A stretch of 64,000 nt of DNA, taken from Martelella limonii. Lineage in GTDB: Bacteria; Pseudomonadota; Alphaproteobacteria; Rhizobiales; Rhizobiaceae. Positions 19,839 to 26,861 of the stretch are shown one piece after another. Within the stretch, counting starts at the first letter, position 1. Every line of letters starts with the position of its first letter. Below the pieces are notes generated by a model. The model had not been told where the DNA came from and made no database searches. It saw only the letters and a program-made list of their open reading frames with translations. The position numbers and the translations under genes are program-made. Where the stretch lies: positions 434,001-498,000 of the forward strand of contig NZ_JABUOU010000002.1 of assembly GCF_013344475.1 (NCBI RefSeq), read 5' to 3'.

Positions 19839-20969
19839 ATGTCACATTTCCAGGTCGTCATCGGGTTGTTTCGCCGTTTCAAGCTGACGGTGCAGATGAT
19901 GCTGACGGCGCTCGCTCTTGCCGTCACGCTGTCTTCAGCGCATGCCCAGACGGCCGAGCCGCGACCGCAGCCCTCCGAGCTCCGCGTCGGCGTGCACGCC
20001 CTTCCGCCCTATGTGATGCGGGACAGGGATGGAAGCTGGTACGGCCTCGGCATCGATCTTCTCAACTCCGTCACACGCCGGCTCGGCACCACGTATCGGC
20101 CGGTCGAAATTCGTCCCGAAGAGATGGTGGCTGCCGTCGAAAGTGGCCAGATCGACATGGCGCTCGGCGCGGTTCCGATCAATGCGGATGACGAGGCGGT
20201 CATCGATTTCACGCTGCCCTATTACAGCGGCGACCTCGGTATCGCGCTTCGGATCGTCGACAAGCTGGGACCGAAGATCATGTTCCAGCTGCTGTCCTCA
20301 CCGGCCTTTCTCTACATGCTCGGTCTTCTGACCGGTCCGGTCTTCGTCATTGGCGCGCTGATCTGGCTGCTGGAGCGCCGGGCCAATCCGGAACAGTTCG
20401 AACCGCGTCCGGCCCGCGGCGTCTTCTCCGGCTTCTGGTGGGCAACCGTGACGATGACGACGGTCGGTTACGGCGACAAGGCGCCGGTCACGTTTCTCGG
20501 CAGGCTGCTTGCGATGTTCTGGATGTTTGCGGCCTTGATCCTCGCCGCGATCACCACCGCACAGCTTGCAGCAGGACTGACATCCTCGCTCAACTCCAAT
20601 TTCGTGGACAATATCGGCGATCTGTCGGGCCTTGACGTCGGAACGGTAAGCGAATCGGCCGCGGCCGCCGAGCTTGACCTGCTCAACATCACGTCCACAA
20701 CGTTCAACAGCGTCGATGAGGGCCTCGATGCGCTGGACCGCCATGATATCGACGCCTTCGTCTACGACCGCGCGATCCTGCAATGGGCGCTGAAGGGATA
20801 CAGCGCGCTCTATCTGACCAATCTTCAATTCTTCCAGCAGAATTACGGGTTGATCGTGCCGCAGGGCGATCCGTCGCGCGAGGCGATCAATATCGCGATC
20901 CTGAAGACGCTTGGGACCGAGCAATGGCACCTGACGGTCGAGCGCTACCTGCCCTCCGACGCCAATTAG
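19839..20969 (+). CDS. GluR0-like ligand-gated potassium channel candidate
   Basis: A 376-residue protein with a signal peptide (about 1-36) and a split extracytoplasmic ligand-binding domain interrupted by a channel. The first lobe (about 46-150) resembles family 3 solute-binding proteins (SELRVGVHALPPYVM, LGIDLLNSVTRRLG). Next come a membrane segment (157-179), a pore loop with the potassium filter T-T-V-G-Y-G-D (207-213), and a second membrane helix (221-247). The second binding lobe runs from 251 to the end. This S1-M1-P-M2-S2 order is that of prokaryotic glutamate receptor GluR0. Ligand and conductance are inferred only. The gene converges with the LysR gene. Confidence 0.85.
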   Translation: MSHFQVVIGLFRRFKLTVQMMLTALALAVTLSSAHAQTAEPRPQPSELRVGVHALPPYVMRDRDGSWYGLGIDLLNSVTRRLGTTYRPVEIRPEEMVAAVESGQIDMALGAVPINADDEAVIDFTLPYYSGDLGIALRIVDKLGPKIMFQLLSSPAFLYMLGLLTGPVFVIGALIWLLERRANPEQFEPRPARGVFSGFWWATVTMTTVGYGDKAPVTFLGRLLAMFWMFAALILAAITTAQLAAGLTSSLNSNFVDNIGDLSGLDVGTVSESAAAAELDLLNITSTTFNSVDEGLDALDRHDIDAFVYDRAILQWALKGYSALYLTNLQFFQQNYGLIVPQGDPSREAINIAILKTLGTEQWHLTVERYLPSDAN

Positions 20970-20999
20970 AGAACTGGACGTCGATCTGGGTCCGATGCG

Positions 21000-21893
21000 T
21001 TAGTTCTGCTGGCCGATATAATCCGTCATGCCCTTCACCAGCGCGTCGAACACCACGCGGCAGCGCGGCGAGCGTCGCAGATCCTCATGCATGGCAACCC
21101 AGACCGGCAGCGCGAACGGGATCTGACCTTCAAGCACTTCCGCCAGCCGGGCATCGCGCAGTCCGAGCGGTCGCTGGCAAAGGCCGAATCCGCAGCCGGC
21201 GCGGATGGCTGCGAGCTGGGCAAGGTTGCTGTCGGAGCGCAGGTTGAAGTCCGGGAGGGCAAGCTCTGGAAAGGCCTTCAGCACATCGCGGACATAGCCG
21301 AGTTCGCGGTCGAAGCCGATCGTGGGCAGGTGCCTCAGATCTTCGGTGGACTGCGGCGTACCGTGGCGGGCGATGACATCCTTGCGGGCAAAGCAGCCGA
21401 TCTCGATCTTGCCGACATGGCGCACCACCAGAGCGGCCTGGGTGGGCTCCACCAGCCTCAGTGCGATATCGGCCTTGCGGCTCAGGAGATCCTCCAGCGC
21501 GTCGGAGACCGAAAGTTCGATGGCGAGGCGTGGATGAGAGGCCATTACCGGGGCAACAATCTCCGGCAGCACTTCGATTGCAACGACATCGCTGGCGCTG
21601 ATGCGGACGCTGCCGGAAATCGCGTCACGCGTTTCGGAGGCGGCTCTGCGCATCGCGTCCGCCGAGGCGGCCATGGCTTCGGCGAGGGGCTTCATCGCAT
21701 GGGCCGTGTCGGTCGGTTCCAGCCCGCGTTGGGAGCGGGTGAAGAGCTGTTGGCCCGCCTCGCGCTCCAGCGCCTCGATATGGCGCCCGATCGTGGGCTG
21801 GGTCAGACCCAGAAGCCGGGCCGCGCCGGACAGGGAGCCGGTTTCCAGGACGGCCAGAAAGGTGCGGTAGAAATCCCAGCTCTGTGTGTTCAT
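21000..21893 (-). CDS. LysR-family transcriptional regulator
   Basis: A 297-residue LysR regulator: an N-terminal winged helix-turn-helix (SGAARLLGLTQPTIGRHIEALE) and a periplasmic-binding-protein-like effector domain from about residue 90. It is transcribed away from the epimerase-like gene, the classic LysR layout in which the regulator controls the divergent neighbour and itself. An inverted repeat fitting a LysR box lies just upstream of its start. The effector is unknown. Confidence 0.93.
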   Translation of the reverse strand: MNTQSWDFYRTFLAVLETGSLSGAARLLGLTQPTIGRHIEALEREAGQQLFTRSQRGLEPTDTAHAMKPLAEAMAASADAMRRAASETRDAISGSVRISASDVVAIEVLPEIVAPVMASHPRLAIELSVSDALEDLLSRKADIALRLVEPTQAALVVRHVGKIEIGCFARKDVIARHGTPQSTEDLRHLPTIGFDRELGYVRDVLKAFPELALPDFNLRSDSNLAQLAAIRAGCGFGLCQRPLGLRDARLAEVLEGQIPFALPVWVAMHEDLRRSPRCRVVFDALVKGMTDYIGQQN

Positions 21894-21899
21894 GGATTT

Positions 21900-21918
21900 A
21901 TGTATATCAGGCGCACAT
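21900..21918. promoter_or_regulatory. candidate LysR box (ATGT-N11-ACAT)
   Basis: ATGT at 21900-21903 and its complement ACAT at 21915-21918 are separated by exactly 11 nt, matching the T-N11-A pattern of LysR-type operators. It lies 7 bp upstream of the LysR start codon in the divergent spacer, a good place for autoregulation and for control of the gene at 21987. Confidence 0.5.
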
Positions 21919-21986
21919 TTTTATACAATTCCGTTTAGGTGTTACTGCGCTGATATTCTCCTCGACCTCAACAGAAGGAGAATGTA

Positions 21987-23006
21987 ATGACCGAAATGAC
22001 CCGAAAGCCTGTGGCGCTCATCCTGGGGGCGACAGGCGGTGTTGGCGGTGCGGTTGCGCGGGCGCTGCTTGCGCGTGGCTATCATATCCGCGCGCTCCAT
22101 CGCGATCCGTCGCGATTGTCTGAAAAGCGGACGGACTATGAATGGCTTAAAGGCGATGCGATGCGCCACGAAGACGTGGAGAAGGCAGCGCAGGGCGCGG
22201 AGCTGATCTTCCACGGCGTCAACCCGCCCGGCTACCAGAACTGGAAGTCGCTGGCGCCTGCGATGCTGGAGAACACGATTGCCGCGGCGCGGATGTCCCG
22301 TGCCCGCATTCTGTTTCCCGCAACGATCTATAATTTCGGGCGGGATGTGTTTCCGTCCCCGCGCGAGGACAGCCCGCAGAACGCCACCACCCGCAAGGGT
22401 CGCATCCGGATTGCGATGGAAAGGCGCCTCAGGGAGGCGGCCGATGGCGGCACCCAGGTGATCCTGGTGCGCGCGGGTGACTTTTTCGGCGGGGATGCGG
22501 CCGGCAACAGCTGGTTCGGACAGGTGGTCAAGCCGCATGCGCCGCTCACCCGGATCACCAATCCCGGAAGGAAGGGCGTTGGCCATCAGTGGGCCTATCT
22601 GCCGGATCTTGCCGAAACCTTCGCAGCACTCAACGACAGGGCAGGGCAGCTTCCCCCCTTCGCGAACTTTCATTTCGAGGGGTTTTACGACGCCGACGGG
22701 ATGGAGATGGGACAAGCGATCCGCCGCGTCGCCGGCGATCCGAAGCTGAAGATCGCGCGCTTTCCCTGGTTCGTCGTGCCGCTGCTTGCGCCATTCGTGA
22801 CGTTGATGCGCGAACTGCTGGAGGTGCGCTATCTGTGGAGGGAGCCGCTGCACATGACCAGCGAAAAGCTCGTATCCGTCCTCGGCCACGAGCCGCGCAC
22901 GCCGCTCGAAAGCGCCCTCGGGCAGGCACTCGAGGATATTGGCGTGACGCCGAAGCGACCTGCTCCGGGCGCGTTGCCCGTCAGAGCCCCAGTATCGAAA
23001 GCATGA
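21987..23006 (+). CDS. NAD(P)-binding epimerase/dehydratase-like protein
   Basis: A 339-residue extended short-chain dehydrogenase/NAD-dependent epimerase-like protein. The Rossmann motif is GATGGVGGAVARALLARG near the N-terminus, followed by HRDPSRL, typical of NADP-binding. The central part (FPATIYNFGRDVFPSPRED) resembles atypical SDRs acting on nucleotide sugars or aldehydes, but the Tyr-x3-Lys is not standard here (IYNFGRD), so catalysis is unclear. A strong GAAGGAG ribosome site precedes the ATG. It is probably regulated by the divergent LysR gene. Its 3' end overlaps the convergent antiporter gene by 26 bp. Confidence 0.8.
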   Translation: MTEMTRKPVALILGATGGVGGAVARALLARGYHIRALHRDPSRLSEKRTDYEWLKGDAMRHEDVEKAAQGAELIFHGVNPPGYQNWKSLAPAMLENTIAAARMSRARILFPATIYNFGRDVFPSPREDSPQNATTRKGRIRIAMERRLREAADGGTQVILVRAGDFFGGDAAGNSWFGQVVKPHAPLTRITNPGRKGVGHQWAYLPDLAETFAALNDRAGQLPPFANFHFEGFYDADGMEMGQAIRRVAGDPKLKIARFPWFVVPLLAPFVTLMRELLEVRYLWREPLHMTSEKLVSVLGHEPRTPLESALGQALEDIGVTPKRPAPGALPVRAPVSKA

Positions 23007-24075
23007 TGAAGGTCGCAAACAGCACGAAATGGGTCATGCCCTCGATCGCGTTGGTCTCGCCGTCATTCACATTGATGGCGGCGGCGATCAGCGTAATCGC
23101 AGCCATGGTGATCTGAACCGGGGTCATCGCCATGGTAAAGGGCTGGCCGGTATAGAGGGCGATCGCCTCGATCACCGGCACGGTCAGGATGACGGTCGAG
23201 AGCGAAGCGCCAAGTGCAATGTTGACCACGGCCTGCATGCGGTTGTTGAGTGCCGCGCGGATCGCGGTCAGGATTTCCGGTCCGGCGGCGATCGAGGCGA
23301 CCAGAATGGCCGTCAGCGCAAGCGGCGCCCCGGTTCCCTCCAGACCGTCATTGAGGAAGGCGGACATGAATTCCGCCAGAAGGCCGATGACCGCAACGCC
23401 GACGAGAATGATCGCAACCGACTTGGCGGTCGAGCCCTGCTCCTCCGCATGGCCCTGTTCTTCCTGCGGCTTGGTGCGCATCTTGGGGTAACGGTAAGAG
23501 AAGAAATAGCTGTGCTGGCCAACCTGAAGCTTCAGGAACAGCGCGTAAAGCGAGAGCATGGCAACGATGGTGAAGGCGGAATAATAGGTCCAGCTCGCCT
23601 CCGGAATGAAATCGGGAACCACCATCGATATGCCCATGGCCGTCAGGATCATCACCGAATAGGTCTTGCCCGAGTCGTCGTTATAGGGCTGCTCGCCATG
23701 CTTCAGCCCGCCGAGGAGCGCAGCAAGGCCGAGGATGCCGTTGATGTCGAGCATAACGGCGGCATAGATCGTATCTCTGACGAGCGTCGGCTGGCCGCTT
23801 TCGGTCATCATGATGATCAGGATCAGCACTTCGACCGTGACGGCCGAGAGCGTCAGGATCATGGTGCCGTAAGGTTCGCCGGCCTTGGCCGCGAGAATTT
23901 CGGCGTGGTGGGCCACCCGCATCGAGGCGCAGGCGATGGAGACGACGAGAAGGCCTGCGGCAATGAGCGAGAAAACCTGCCCGGCATGCATCACGTCATG
24001 TTCAACGAAAAAGGCAATGGCCCCCACCGGCAGCGCCTGCAGAAGCAGGATTTCACCGCGCAAAAAATTCAGCAT
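22981..24075 (-). CDS. chaA: calcium/proton antiporter, ChaA type
   Basis: A 364-residue inner-membrane cation/proton exchanger of the CaCA superfamily (ChaA/CAX). It has about ten hydrophobic segments in two related halves, each with the acidic alpha-repeat: HHAEILAAKAGEPYGTMILTL in the first half and GPEILTAIRAALNNRMQ in the second. ChaA exports Ca2+ or Na+/K+ against protons at alkaline pH; which ion dominates here cannot be read. It lies 68 bp downstream of the Old Yellow Enzyme gene on the same strand, possibly in one transcript. Confidence 0.9.
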   Translation of the reverse strand: MLNFLRGEILLLQALPVGAIAFFVEHDVMHAGQVFSLIAAGLLVVSIACASMRVAHHAEILAAKAGEPYGTMILTLSAVTVEVLILIIMMTESGQPTLVRDTIYAAVMLDINGILGLAALLGGLKHGEQPYNDDSGKTYSVMILTAMGISMVVPDFIPEASWTYYSAFTIVAMLSLYALFLKLQVGQHSYFFSYRYPKMRTKPQEEQGHAEEQGSTAKSVAIILVGVAVIGLLAEFMSAFLNDGLEGTGAPLALTAILVASIAAGPEILTAIRAALNNRMQAVVNIALGASLSTVILTVPVIEAIALYTGQPFTMAMTPVQITMAAITLIAAAINVNDGETNAIEGMTHFVLFATFIMLSILGL

Positions 24076-24143
24076 CGATCAGTCGTCCCCGTGATGGCGC
24101 CGCAGGGCGCCAGTGTGTCCCACGAAAGCTTTGGACGGTGGCG

Positions 24144-25259
24144 TCAGCCGCCGAGCGTGGGGTAGTCCACGTAGCCCTTGGCTTCGCCACCGAAAAGCGT
24201 TCTCTGATCCAACGCATTCAGCTGCGCATTGATCCGCAGGCGGCGCACCAAATCCGGATTGGCGATGAAAGCGCGCCCGAAACAGACGAGGTCGGCACGC
24301 TCCTTCTCCAGGGCGTCAATCGCAAGCTGGCGGTCATAGCCATTGTTGACCATCCAGGCGCCGGAACCATCGGTGCGGTAATAGGTTTCCCGCATCTCTT
24401 CGTAATCGAAGGGGCGGGGGCCCTGGGAGTAGCTGCGATCGCCCCCGGTCGCGCCCTCGATGATGTGGATATAGGCGAGATCATAGGCGCTGAGCTGGCT
24501 TGCGAGATAGTTGAACAGCGCCTGCGGATTGTCGTCCTGAATGTCGTTGGAGGGCGCCACCGGCGAGAGCCGGATTGCGGTGCGCCCGCCGCCGATCTCG
24601 CGCGAGATCGCGCCGACGATGTCGAACATGAAACGCGCCCGGTTCTCGATCGGCCCGCCGTAAAGATCGGTGCGCTGGTTGCTGCCGGACCGCAGGAACT
24701 GATCGACCAGATAACCGTTGGCGCCATGGATCTCGATGCCGTCGAAGCCCGCTTCCATGGCTCTCACGGCTGCGCGACGATAGTCGTCGATGATGCCGGA
24801 AATCTCGAAGGGCTTCAGAGCGCGCGGCATCGATGTCTCGATGAAATCGCTGGTCTGATCCGAGTAGACGACAAAGGTCTTGGCGCGGGCCTGGACGGCC
24901 GAAGGGGCCACCGGCGGGTCGCCGAAGGGCTGCAGCGATTTGTGCGATACCCGGCCGACATGCATCAACTGGCAGAAGATCTTGCCCCCGGCCTCGTGAA
25001 CGGCGGTGGTGACGTGGCGCCAGCCCTCGACGGCGGTATCGGTGTAGATGCCCGGCGCGTTGGAATAGCCCTGGCCCTGTTCGGTGATGGCGGTTGCTTC
25101 GGAAATGATCAGGCCGGCGCTGGCGCGCTGGCGGTAATATTCGACATTGAGTTCGTTGGGGACCGATTCCGGGGACCGGTTGCGCATCAGCGGCGCCATG
25201 ATGATGCGATTCTCGATGGTGACATCGCCGATCGTAATGGGATCAAAAAGGTTAGCCAT
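24144..25259 (-). CDS. Old Yellow Enzyme family alkene reductase
   Basis: A 371-residue FMN-dependent ene-reductase of the NemA/OYE family, reducing activated C=C bonds (enones, N-ethylmaleimide, nitro compounds) with NADPH. TIM-barrel motifs are MRNRSPESVPNELNVEYYRQ, the substrate-binding His/Asn in EIHGANGYLVDQFLRSG, NQRTDLYGGPIENRARF and FGRAFIANPDLVRRL. The ATG at 25259 begins ANLFDPITIG, the family N-terminus; an ATG 11 codons earlier is less likely. A role in electrophile detoxification is inferred from the family. Confidence 0.93.
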   Translation of the reverse strand: MANLFDPITIGDVTIENRIIMAPLMRNRSPESVPNELNVEYYRQRASAGLIISEATAITEQGQGYSNAPGIYTDTAVEGWRHVTTAVHEAGGKIFCQLMHVGRVSHKSLQPFGDPPVAPSAVQARAKTFVVYSDQTSDFIETSMPRALKPFEISGIIDDYRRAAVRAMEAGFDGIEIHGANGYLVDQFLRSGSNQRTDLYGGPIENRARFMFDIVGAISREIGGGRTAIRLSPVAPSNDIQDDNPQALFNYLASQLSAYDLAYIHIIEGATGGDRSYSQGPRPFDYEEMRETYYRTDGSGAWMVNNGYDRQLAIDALEKERADLVCFGRAFIANPDLVRRLRINAQLNALDQRTLFGGEAKGYVDYPTLGG

Positions 25260-25431
25260 CGAATTCCTTCCCCTGGCGGGTCGCGCGCTCAATCTGTAGC
25301 GGAAGCCCGGTGTCGACGCAATTTTCTGAAAGTCCCGCGATATCCCGAGCGCTACACCAACCGCTCTAGCGCAGAAACCGAAAAAAAGCGTTTACGCATG
25401 TTAAACGCCAGCAAAACACAGAAAAGAGCAT

Positions 25432-25539
25432 AAAAAAAAGGGCCACCAGATGGGGCCCTTGTAAGTGTGAAGGTAAAACCTCCAGAGGGGAACAGCTGCT
25501 GCAATACGACTCGCAAGCCGTATCGAAACGCATCAGCTA
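25432..25539 (-). ncRNA. AbcR-like small RNA, promoter-distal copy (alpha-r15 family)
   Basis: A predicted trans-acting sRNA of about 108 nt on the minus strand. It starts near 25539 (AGCTGATGCG), passes through the shared core whose plus-strand form is CCTCCAGAGGGGAACAGC (within 25475-25502), and ends in a strong intrinsic terminator: AAGGGCCCC-loop-GGCCCTT with eight T (25432-25460). Family knowledge: Rhizobiales carry tandem AbcR1/AbcR2 sRNAs beside lsrB/vtlR that repress ABC-transporter mRNAs with Hfq. Which copy corresponds to AbcR1 or AbcR2 is not decided. Confidence 0.85.
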
Positions 25540-25701
25540 TTATTTGATATGGTTCTTTTTTGTGCGCAATGCAATAGTTTTCATCGCGCGTTGCGAAAAA
25601 AAACACCACAGAAATACAGGCAAAAAAAGAGGGCCACCGGAAAACCGGGGCCCTTTGAGTTAGAAGGTCTCTCAAAACCTCCAGAGGGGAACAGCTGCTG
25701 C
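25475..25701. repeat. 28-bp perfect direct repeat shared by the two sRNA genes
   Basis: Identical 28-bp copies at 25475-25502 and 25674-25701, 199 bp apart, with core CCTCCAGAGGGGAACAGC. Outside the copies only the 5' start (GCATCAGCT on the plus strand, 25530-25538 and 25732-25740) and the terminator stems are alike. The pattern indicates an old duplication with selection on the RNA core. Confidence 0.95.
25546..25574 (-). promoter_or_regulatory. candidate promoter of the first sRNA
   Basis: Minus strand: TTGCAT (25569-25574), 17-nt spacer, CATATC (25546-25551), with the sRNA start expected near 25539. The spacing and position match the promoter of the second sRNA. Confidence 0.55.
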
Positions 25702-25740
25702 GGTGCACCAGGGAGAAGTTGGGCACCACCTGCATCAGCT
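25620..25740 (-). ncRNA. AbcR-like small RNA, lsrB-proximal copy (alpha-r15 family)
   Basis: A predicted sRNA of about 120 nt on the minus strand, starting near 25740 (AGCTGATGCAGG). It contains the same 28-nt core as its neighbour (25674-25701) and ends in an intrinsic terminator: AGGGCCCCGG-TTTT-CCGGTGGCCCT followed by CTTTTTTT (25621-25658). The single-stranded CU-rich core is the expected pairing region for target mRNAs. It sits between its twin and lsrB, all on the same strand, as in known AbcR loci. Confidence 0.85.
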
Positions 25741-25746
25741 GCGTGC

Positions 25747-25775
25747 TATATGCTCTCCGATTAGGCATTGGACAA
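25747..25775 (-). promoter_or_regulatory. candidate promoter of the lsrB-proximal sRNA
   Basis: Minus strand: TTGTCC (25770-25775), 17-nt spacer, CATATA (25747-25752), with transcription expected to start near 25740. This hexamer pair is better than that of the other copy. Confidence 0.6.
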
Positions 25776-25823
25776 TGCATTTTTGTGCATGGCTGCCATG
25801 CGATTGGCGAAAAATGCTGCAAG

Positions 25824-25863
25824 TTTTGCTTAAAATTGGAGCGGGTTCGATTTTAGCCTAAAA
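25824..25863. promoter_or_regulatory. AT-rich LysR-like sites upstream of the sRNA pair
   Basis: TTTTGCTTAAAA (25824-25835) and TTTTAG-C-CTAAAA (25851-25863). The second has perfect 6-bp arms and fits T-N11-A exactly. They lie about 85-120 bp upstream of the expected start of the lsrB-proximal sRNA, near where LysR regulators bind. In Brucella and Agrobacterium the LsrB/VtlR protein activates abcR2, so these are candidate binding sites. Confidence 0.35.
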
Positions 25864-25922
25864 TATAGTCATAAAATGCAAGCCAAAGGGCAGCCTTTTT
25901 GTGGCTTTCGCAAGCAGCAGTG

Positions 25923-25942
25923 AAAACCTCTGGCGGCAGAGG
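25923..25942 (-). terminator. intrinsic terminator of lsrB
   Basis: Minus strand: CCTCTG-CCGC-CAGAGG followed by TTTTCA, starting 2 bp after the lsrB stop. The stem is short (6 bp) but sits exactly where the trxB-lsrB transcript should end. Confidence 0.6.
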
Positions 25943-25944
25943 TC

Positions 25945-26856
25945 TCAGAAGCTCCAGTTGCGGGCCTTGGCGACGATGAAATCGCGGAAGACTTTCAGCT
26001 TGGCGGAGTTTTTCAGTTCGTCGGGATAGCAGAAATAGGTGTCGAAGCTCGGCACATCTGCATGGGTGACGAGCTGCAGCAGGCCCGGGTCGCGGCCGAC
26101 GATATAATCCGGCAGCATCACGATGCCGATTCCAAGAAGCGCCGCGCGCTTGATCGAGGTCAGCGAATTGATCTGCAGATGCGCCGGTCGGGGATTGTCG
26201 GGCGAGCGGCCGGCAATTTCGAGCCAGTTGACATCGAGCAGATAGGCCGGTGCCGGTTCGCCGAAGGTGATGATCCTATGATTGTCCAGATCTTCCAGCG
26301 CCTGGGGTTCGCCATGCCGGTTTATGTAGGAAGGCGAGGCATAGACATGCATGTGCACGGTGAACAGCTTGCGCTGGATCAGGTCCGGCTGCTGAGGCTG
26401 ACGCAGGCGGATGGCGCAGTCCGCATGGCGCATGTTCACGTCCAACTCCTCGTTGTCGAGAATCAGCTGGATCTGCATGTCGGGATAGAGCTGCAGGAAT
26501 TCCTGCACCTTGTCGGTGAGCCAGCCCTGGCCGAGGCCGACGGTGGTGGTCACGCGCAGCTTGCCGGAGGGTTTCTCCTTGGTTTCCGTCAGGCGCGAAC
26601 GCACGCCCTCGAGCTTCAGAAGAACGTCATTGGCCGTGCGGTAAAGCAATTCGCCCTGTTCGGTCAGAATCAGGCCGCGGGCATGGCGGTGGAACAGCTT
26701 GACGCCGACATCCTGTTCCAGCGCAGAGACCTGGCGGCTGATCGCCGACTGCGAAAGATGGAGCTTGTCGGCGGCATGCGTGAACGATCCTGCCTCCGCC
26801 GCGGCATGAAATATCCTGAGCTTGTCCCAGTCCAGAGGCATGCTCGTGCTTTTCAT
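25945..26856 (-). CDS. lsrB: LysR-type regulator, LsrB/VtlR orthologue
   Basis: A 303-residue LysR regulator with an N-terminal winged helix (FTHAADKLHLSQSAISRQV) and an effector domain. Location directly after trxB and before tandem AbcR sRNAs identifies it as LsrB (Sinorhizobium) or VtlR (Agrobacterium, Brucella), which controls symbiosis, oxidative stress, lipopolysaccharide genes and abcR2. Cys147 (RHADCAIRL) aligns by position with the redox-sensing Cys146 described for S. meliloti LsrB; a second cysteine is Cys276. The ATG is 5 bp after the trxB stop, so the two genes are one operon. Confidence 0.92.
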   Translation of the reverse strand: MKSTSMPLDWDKLRIFHAAAEAGSFTHAADKLHLSQSAISRQVSALEQDVGVKLFHRHARGLILTEQGELLYRTANDVLLKLEGVRSRLTETKEKPSGKLRVTTTVGLGQGWLTDKVQEFLQLYPDMQIQLILDNEELDVNMRHADCAIRLRQPQQPDLIQRKLFTVHMHVYASPSYINRHGEPQALEDLDNHRIITFGEPAPAYLLDVNWLEIAGRSPDNPRPAHLQINSLTSIKRAALLGIGIVMLPDYIVGRDPGLLQLVTHADVPSFDTYFCYPDELKNSAKLKVFRDFIVAKARNWSF

Positions 26857-26861
26857 AAACC

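Noticed and set aside
25475-25701. Direct repeats as a CRISPR array or insertion-sequence ends
   Set aside because: Only two copies, 199 bp apart, each inside an sRNA with promoter and terminator; no transposase or cas gene nearby.
25549-25764. Plus-strand frame covering one sRNA
   Set aside because: It is antisense to the AbcR-like RNA and its promoter and includes the poly-A of the terminator; no ribosome site.
25352-25822. 156-codon minus-strand frame through both sRNAs
   Set aside because: It reads through two intrinsic terminators and two promoters; the RNA explanation is far stronger.
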